From assembly GCA_947179155.2 (NCBI GenBank), contig OX359275.1, forward strand, positions 5,893,501-5,957,500: DNA of 64,000 bases. The letters are read 5' to 3'. Below the pieces are notes generated by a model. That model searched no databases, was not told the DNA's origin, and saw nothing but the letters and a program-made list of their open reading frames with translations. The stretch is from Hedera helix. Taxonomy: Eukaryota > Streptophyta > Magnoliopsida > Apiales > Araliaceae. The stretch's first letter is position 1. Every line of letters starts with the position of its first letter. Positions 59,310 through 64,000 of this stretch are shown one piece after another. The position numbers were made by a program, and so were the translations under genes.

Positions 59310-61717
59310 ATGACATCCTCAATAAGCGTCGCTGCTACAACCTCTTCGTCATCAGAGGCGAATCCATTCCGGCCAGCCCCTTTAACCACCCCAATCCCTA
59401 ACCCGTCTGGATCGAAAACTAGGGCAAGGGAACTGGAAATTAGAAAAATGTTCGAAGACACCACCACTTACTCCCACGCTAAAACCCAATCGTCGGTCAG
59501 TAACGAAGCCGTTGAAGGTTTTAAATCCGAGTTCCAGTTTCTGGGAGAATATTCTTTAAGGGCCCTCAGTCCAAACGAAAAGATGTACTGGAGGCCTACC
59601 GGTCCTCAGCTAGCGGTTCCGACTCAGGTACTTCGGAATGGGGTCAGATTCTCTCTTCATCCCTTCATTTCTGATTTTCACGATTTCGTCGGAATCGGAC
59701 TCGCCCAATTGGTCCTGAACTCGTATATCCACCTGGTCTGCTTCATCGTTGCTTGCAAGCAGTTCGGCATCAACCCCAGCCTCGATTACTTCTTCCACAT
59801 CTTCTCTCTAACCAAAACCAAAGAACAGGGATTTCGATCCTTGAACCGTCCCCCCAACAAAAGGGCTTGGATGCTCCCTCCTTCCAGTAACAAGGGTTGG
59901 CAGAGCAATTGGTTCTTCATGTCCAGCCTTGATACCCACCTTCTGCAGCCTTGGGGAAACCCAAAAAAACCGGTCATAGACGATATCGCAGAGGATAGGG
60001 AGGAAGAATTTGAACGGTTCTGCCAAACCATCCCGTCAGAGCCATGGGACAACAGCCTCCTTTCCAACTTGCAGTGGTTGCATGACCACGAATGTAAGTT
60101 CTTTCATTTCTTTGGGAAATCCATTTTTTTTACTATTTATACTAATTTTTCTCTATCCTTCGGGTTTTAGTAGTGATCTACAAGACCTAGCCGAACGTCC
60201 CAAGGACACAGCTATGCATCCAATCCGCCCCCCCGGCTCCTCCCCAACGAACCGAAGCCCCCCAGCCTTCTAAAAAACAAGTTGAAGCCCCCCAGCCTTC
60301 CAGGAAATAAACTGAGGCCCCCAGCCTTCTCGAAAACATACTGAGGCCCCCCGACCTCCCAGAAAACAAACCGGGTCCCCCCAACCTTCCAAAAAACAAG
60401 CCGACCCCTCATCTGAAGCCCCTCTCGGAAAGAACGCTTTGGACCTAACCAACGTCGAGAAACAACAGCTTCGCAGAAAGAAACGGCGACGGCTATCCAA
60501 GGCGTCTGAAGGTAACCAAACAAACGCCGACCCCATTTATGTCCAACCCTTAAACTTCATCCGACCCCTTTCTCCATTCCCTCCCCGTTCTCCTTCCCCA
60601 GACATAGGGGATAGAGACGCATCGCCCCACATTCCATCACCTCTTAAACCACCATCCACAATTCCTGCAGAAGCCGAACCCTCCCCTACAGAGGACACAC
60701 CACCCGAACCAAGGTGGCACAACAAGGCCTCCGATGCCAAACCCTCATCAAGTGGGCCCCGACCCTCCCCCAATAAAACCAACCCCTTTAATCTGGTACC
60801 TCCCTTCCCCCCACTATCCTTCTTTCCATTGGACTCCTCCTCTCCTTTCCCGAAGGAATTATATAATTACTTCAACCTCCCGGCTGATGACCAACATTTC
60901 AATTCATTAGACATCAGCAGCTTGGTGAGAGCCACCAGTCTTCACCTTGGTCAGGTATGACTCTTGCACTGTTTTCGGTTCACTTGTGTGTTTTATGAAG
61001 ATTCACTAATATCTTGATGTTTCGATCAGGCATTGGGAGGCTTTAGCCGCATAATGGAGTTCCAGGAGAAGAATCCCGACTGAAGTCACCCACCAGCTCC
61101 AAGCAGAGATGCAAGAGCTGCACTCCCAACATGCTCAGCTTCACAAGGAGCACGACCAACTTCAGCACGATCACTCTTCCCTTCATAAGCAAAGTGACCA
61201 GAAAGACGCTCTGATCCAGTCCTTGCAGGTTCAACTGGCCGAGCTGAAGGCATCCAATCGATCTTGGGAGGATAAGTTGAACGACGTGATGAAAGAAAGA
61301 ACCATACTTCTACAAGAACGGGCCGAGGGTAACAAGCTAATAGAAGGGCTTAAGAAAGAGGGATCTGAACTGGTCGCATAAGTGGGGGTCTGGACGAAGG
61401 ACAACACCAAGAAGAATGAAGCCCTTCAAACGTCCGCGATGGCCAACAAGCTCTTGGAGGAAGAGAACCTCAGAATGAAAACCCAGGTTACAACAATTGG
61501 GGAAGACAGTCGCCAGAGGATCATCGAGGAGTACAAAAGATCGAAGGAACTAACCGAGGCCATAGTGGATCAGTACAATAAGGGATATCTCTTCGCCAAA
61601 AACATGGTGGCTAATGTCGGAGTGAACCCGATCACACTGGGCTTTTCCTCAGATGAAGATGCCGACGAAGCAGATGAACCCTCTAGCCCCCCACCTCCTC
61701 AAGACCCACCAGCTTAA
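59310..61717 (+). pseudogene. Antisense additional ORF of the Tat element (putative gypsy-type transposon domain and coiled coil)
   Basis: ATG at 59310. Exon 1 (59310-60093) is Ser/Pro-rich at the start, then has VRFSLHPFISDFHDFVGIGLAQLVLNS..HLVCF, the plant domain called putative gypsy-type transposon. It ends at a GTAAGT donor (60094). Exon 2 (about 60171-60954) holds five Pro-rich repeats of about 10 residues (EAPQPSKKQ type, 60250-60405), a basic RRKKRRR patch and FFPLDSSSPFPKELYNYFN. It ends at donor CAG/GTATGA. Exon 3 (61030-61717) is a long heptad-rich coiled coil ending in an acidic Pro tail. Breaks: neither AG near 60170 restores the frame, a frameshift lies near 61080 and a TAA at 61379. 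Function of the family is unknown. Confidence 0.75.
60250..60405 (+). repeat. Five ~30-bp Pro-rich coding repeats
   Basis: Degenerate GAAGCCCCCCAGCCTTCC.AAAAACA units encode EAPQPS(K/R)KQ-like decapeptides. The later units have lost frame by small indels. Confidence 0.75.
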
Positions 61718-62012
61718 GTTGTACCATTTTCAATTTCCATTGTACAAAAACAAATTTAAGTAAATGAAAGTTATTTTTCCTTATTCTTCCAAGTAAATTT
61801 CTTTTTTAGCCCGACAAGGATCAAACCAAAGAAACACAGTTAAGAGCAGATAATGCTTTTATTAAGCCAACTTAATTTTACAAAAATATAACTTCACCAA
61901 AGCTTTCATTAAGAAATTTTAACGTGTTAAAACTTGATTACATCAGAATAACAAAGTAAGTCTTACAACAAGGTGGCATGATGTCCGATAACGAGGAAAA
62001 GCAGTGCTATTT
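61718..62012. other. Junction between antisense ORF and pol 3' end
   Basis: AT-rich, with AAATAAG/AATAA-like signals for both directions (for example 61786 on +, and the T-rich tracts at 61790-61905 for the - strand). Probably the shared 3' end region of two convergent transcripts. Confidence 0.45.
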
Positions 62013-64000
62013 CTACTGGTAGTACTTTTTCAACCTGCCACCATGCTAAGTGTTCCTTATATCTACTCCCATCATATCCCGAAGTCGATAAGTCCCTTCC
62101 TTAACCATTTCGGTGATTTCATAAGGTCCCTTCCAATTGGGCATCAATTTCCCAGTACTGCTAGGTGTCGAGGCCTCCACCTCCCTAAGTACCAAGTCTC
62201 CCACCTCAAACCTTCGAATTCGAACCCTTCAATTGTAGTACTTGGCTGTTCTCTGCTGGTAAACGGCCAACCTCAGCAACGCAGCATCCCAGACCTCTCC
62301 CAGCAGGTCGAGGTTCAGTTTGAGCCCTTCTTCATTGTATAGCTCTTTGAAGCATGACACCCTGAATGAAGACGATCCGATCTCGACCGGGATCAGGGCG
62401 TCCGTCCCATATGCCAGTTTGAAGGGTGAATCTCCCGTAGTCGAATGCGGAGTAATTCGGTAAGACCATAGGACGCTTTGTAACTTCTCGGGCCAATGTC
62501 CTTTAGCCTCATCTAGTCTCCTTTTAACCCCTCTAAGGAGAGCTCGATTGGTCACTTCTACTTGCCCGTTGGATTGAGGGTGTGCCACCGAAGTTTTTCG
62601 ATGTTAGATGCCTAGATCAGAGAGGAGTTCTTCAAACTTTTTTCCAATGAACTGCGTACCGTTATCAGAGACGAGTACCATTGGGATACCGAATCGATAA
62701 ACCACTGACTCCTTCATGAACTTCACACAATTATCTTCGGTGATATGGCAAAATGGTTTAGCTTCGACCCATTTGGTCATGTAGTCGATGGCTACAATCA
62801 CGTATTGGAGCTGTCCTTTGGCTTTGGGAAGGGGCCCTAACAAGTCAATTCCCCAAATGGCGAAGGGAATAGGAGAAAGCACTGACGACAACTCCTCGAG
62901 AGGTTGGCGAGGGACCGAGCTATTGATCTGACACTTAGGACACTTCTAGACATACCCTTTTCCTTCCTGGAACATAGTAGGCCAGTAATACCCCTGTCGA
63001 ACCAACTTGTACGCCAACGTCTTAGCACCCATATGGTCCCCACAAATCCCTTCATGGACCTCCTTAAGTGCATATGACGCTTTAGATGGAATTAAGCACT
63101 TTAATAACGGAGACGAGTATGATTTCTGGTACAATTCTCCATCAATTAGGCAGAAGTAAGAGCTTCGGTATTTAATTCTTTTAGCCAAAATCTTATCCGT
63201 TGGAAGCTTCCCGTCAGCTAAGTAATCAAGATAAGGTGTTATCCAGCAATTAGACCTCTCGATACACAGAAGTTCCTTTCTATTGATACTTGGTTCGGTC
63301 AGGACCTCTAGATACACCGATCCCGCAAAATCCTCCACCTGCGTTGTAGCTAGTTTTGACAAGCCGTCGGCGATAGAATTGCCTTCTCTTTCGATTCCCT
63401 TAACATCATAAGATTCAAATTTAAGTAGCATCATTTTCACTTCGGCCACATACCTAGCCATCCTCACGCCTCGAGCTTCATACTCGCCCTGAATTTGCTT
63501 TACAACCAACTGGGATTCACTGAAAATGATCAAATGATGAACTTCTAAGCTTCTTGCTAACCGCAGGCCAGCCAGTACTGCCTCATACTCTGCCTCGTTG
63601 TTAGTAGCTCGAAACTTAAATCGTATAGCTTGCTAAACCTTGAAATCCTCAGAACTCACTAGGATAACTCCTGCCCCACTAGCCTCTACATTGGTTGATC
63701 CATCAACATACATGGTCCAACAAAAAGTAGGGCCCGGTTGCCCCCCAACCGTGAGGGCGACATCAAAAGTTGGGTTATCTCCATCTTTAGAGAAAGTACA
63801 CTCAATTATGAAGTCCGACAAAGCCTGTCCTTTGATGGCAGTCCGGGGATGGTATTCCAAATTGTACTGAGTCAATTCGACATCCCATGTCATCATCCTG
63901 CCCGAGGCGTCAGGTCTTCCCAAGACCTTCTTTAGAGGCTGGGTTGTGTAAACAACAATAAGCCGACCCTGAAAATAATGTCGGAGCTTCCGGCTGGCTA
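62013..64000 (-). pseudogene. Tat-lineage pol: RNase H, second RNase H, integrase (5' end outside window)
   Basis: Reading leftwards from the edge: the end of the RT-linked RNase H (SRKLRHYFQGRLIVVYTTQPL, then WDVELTQYNLEYHPR..IKGQALSDF). A second, cellular-type RNase H follows (MYVDGSTNVEASGAGVIL, ATNNEAEYEAVLAGLRLA, SESQLVVKQIQGEYEAR, ADGLSKLA). Then integrase with zinc-binding EVHEGICGDHMGAKTLAYKL, catalytic Asp in GIDLLGPL, Asp in VSDNGTQF and Glu in NGQVEVTNRALLRG, and a GPY-like end NWKGPYEITEMV. Stops: TAG near 63632 (after FKV), TAG near 62947 (after GKGYV), TAA near 62604 (after DLGI), TGA near 62227 (after YYN) and a TAG near 62043. The normal end is the TAG at 62013. Confidence 0.9.

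Larger units (their letters stand above)
58355..64000 (-). mobile_element. Tat-lineage Ty3/gypsy retrotransposon, 3' part (continues beyond window)
   Basis: The 3' LTR is at 58355-58920, next to the purine-rich tract. Integrase and RNase H domains read leftwards at 62013-64000. Between pol and LTR lies a long ORF on the opposite strand (59310-61717). A second RNase H plus an antisense additional ORF between pol and the 3' LTR is the organisation known from the Tat/Retand/Grande group. The 5' part and other LTR lie to the right of the window. Confidence 0.88.

Noticed and set aside
60187..60536. Gly/Trp-rich - strand frames over the Pro-rich repeats
   Set aside because: They are the reverse complement of the Pro-rich decapeptide repeats of the antisense ORF.

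Overview
This is a stretch of plant nuclear DNA. The evidence is split genes with GT-AG introns, a nuclear gene for a chloroplast assembly factor, and a dense, nested landscape of Ty1/copia and Ty3/gypsy LTR retrotransposons. Others are Mutator-like, hAT-like and possibly CACTA-like and Helitron-like DNA elements. A eudicot is likely but not proven. Only two host genes are visible, both in the first 12.4 kb. Most of the remaining 51 kb is transposon-derived, and every transposon reading frame I could follow is broken.

Host genes (1-12,400). The window opens inside the last coding part of a glycosyltransferase family 92 gene on the + strand (to 689). Facing it on the - strand is a gene I could rebuild exon by exon: CCB4, a chloroplast factor for covalent heme attachment to cytochrome b6. 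It has eight coding exons (12311 down to 2936) and encodes 298 residues. Two of its introns are swollen by transposons. Intron 4 holds a 1.65-kb Mutator-like element carrying exon 1 of a stearoyl-ACP desaturase gene (a Pack-MULE). Intron 7 holds a 4.3-kb LTR retrotransposon, which itself holds a 1.8-kb hAT-like element with internal tandem repeats.

Nested copia block (13,103-30,395). A Ty1/copia element on the - strand has its RNase H/RT on the left and its integrase, protease and gag on the right. It was split by an 11.5-kb + strand retroelement with LTRs of about 3 kb (15,549-27,076) and a perfect 5-bp target duplication. This intruder has no recognisable pol, one decayed env-like/plant transposon-protein frame, and a striking dispersed motif (ACTCTACGAT or its complement) throughout its non-coding parts.

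Spacer (30,396-36,440). This part is AT-rich without genes. It contains a foldback MITE, a short (TTAGGG)n tract, a 50-bp alternating purine-pyrimidine tract, and two head-to-tail Helitron-like units.

Gypsy block (36,441-55,483). A chromovirus-like (Tekay/Del type) gypsy element on the + strand carries gag, protease, RT, RNase H, integrase and a chromodomain-like tail, all with stops. Its 3' LTR was hit by an inverted solo LTR of the same family (44,654-47,733). A gag-only gypsy element on the - strand follows (50,474-55,483).

Right end (55,484-64,000). There is a 398-bp TIR element, a possible CACTA terminus, and the 3' part of a Tat-lineage gypsy element on the - strand. The latter has a second RNase H, an integrase and the lineage's extra antisense ORF on the + strand. 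It runs off the window.
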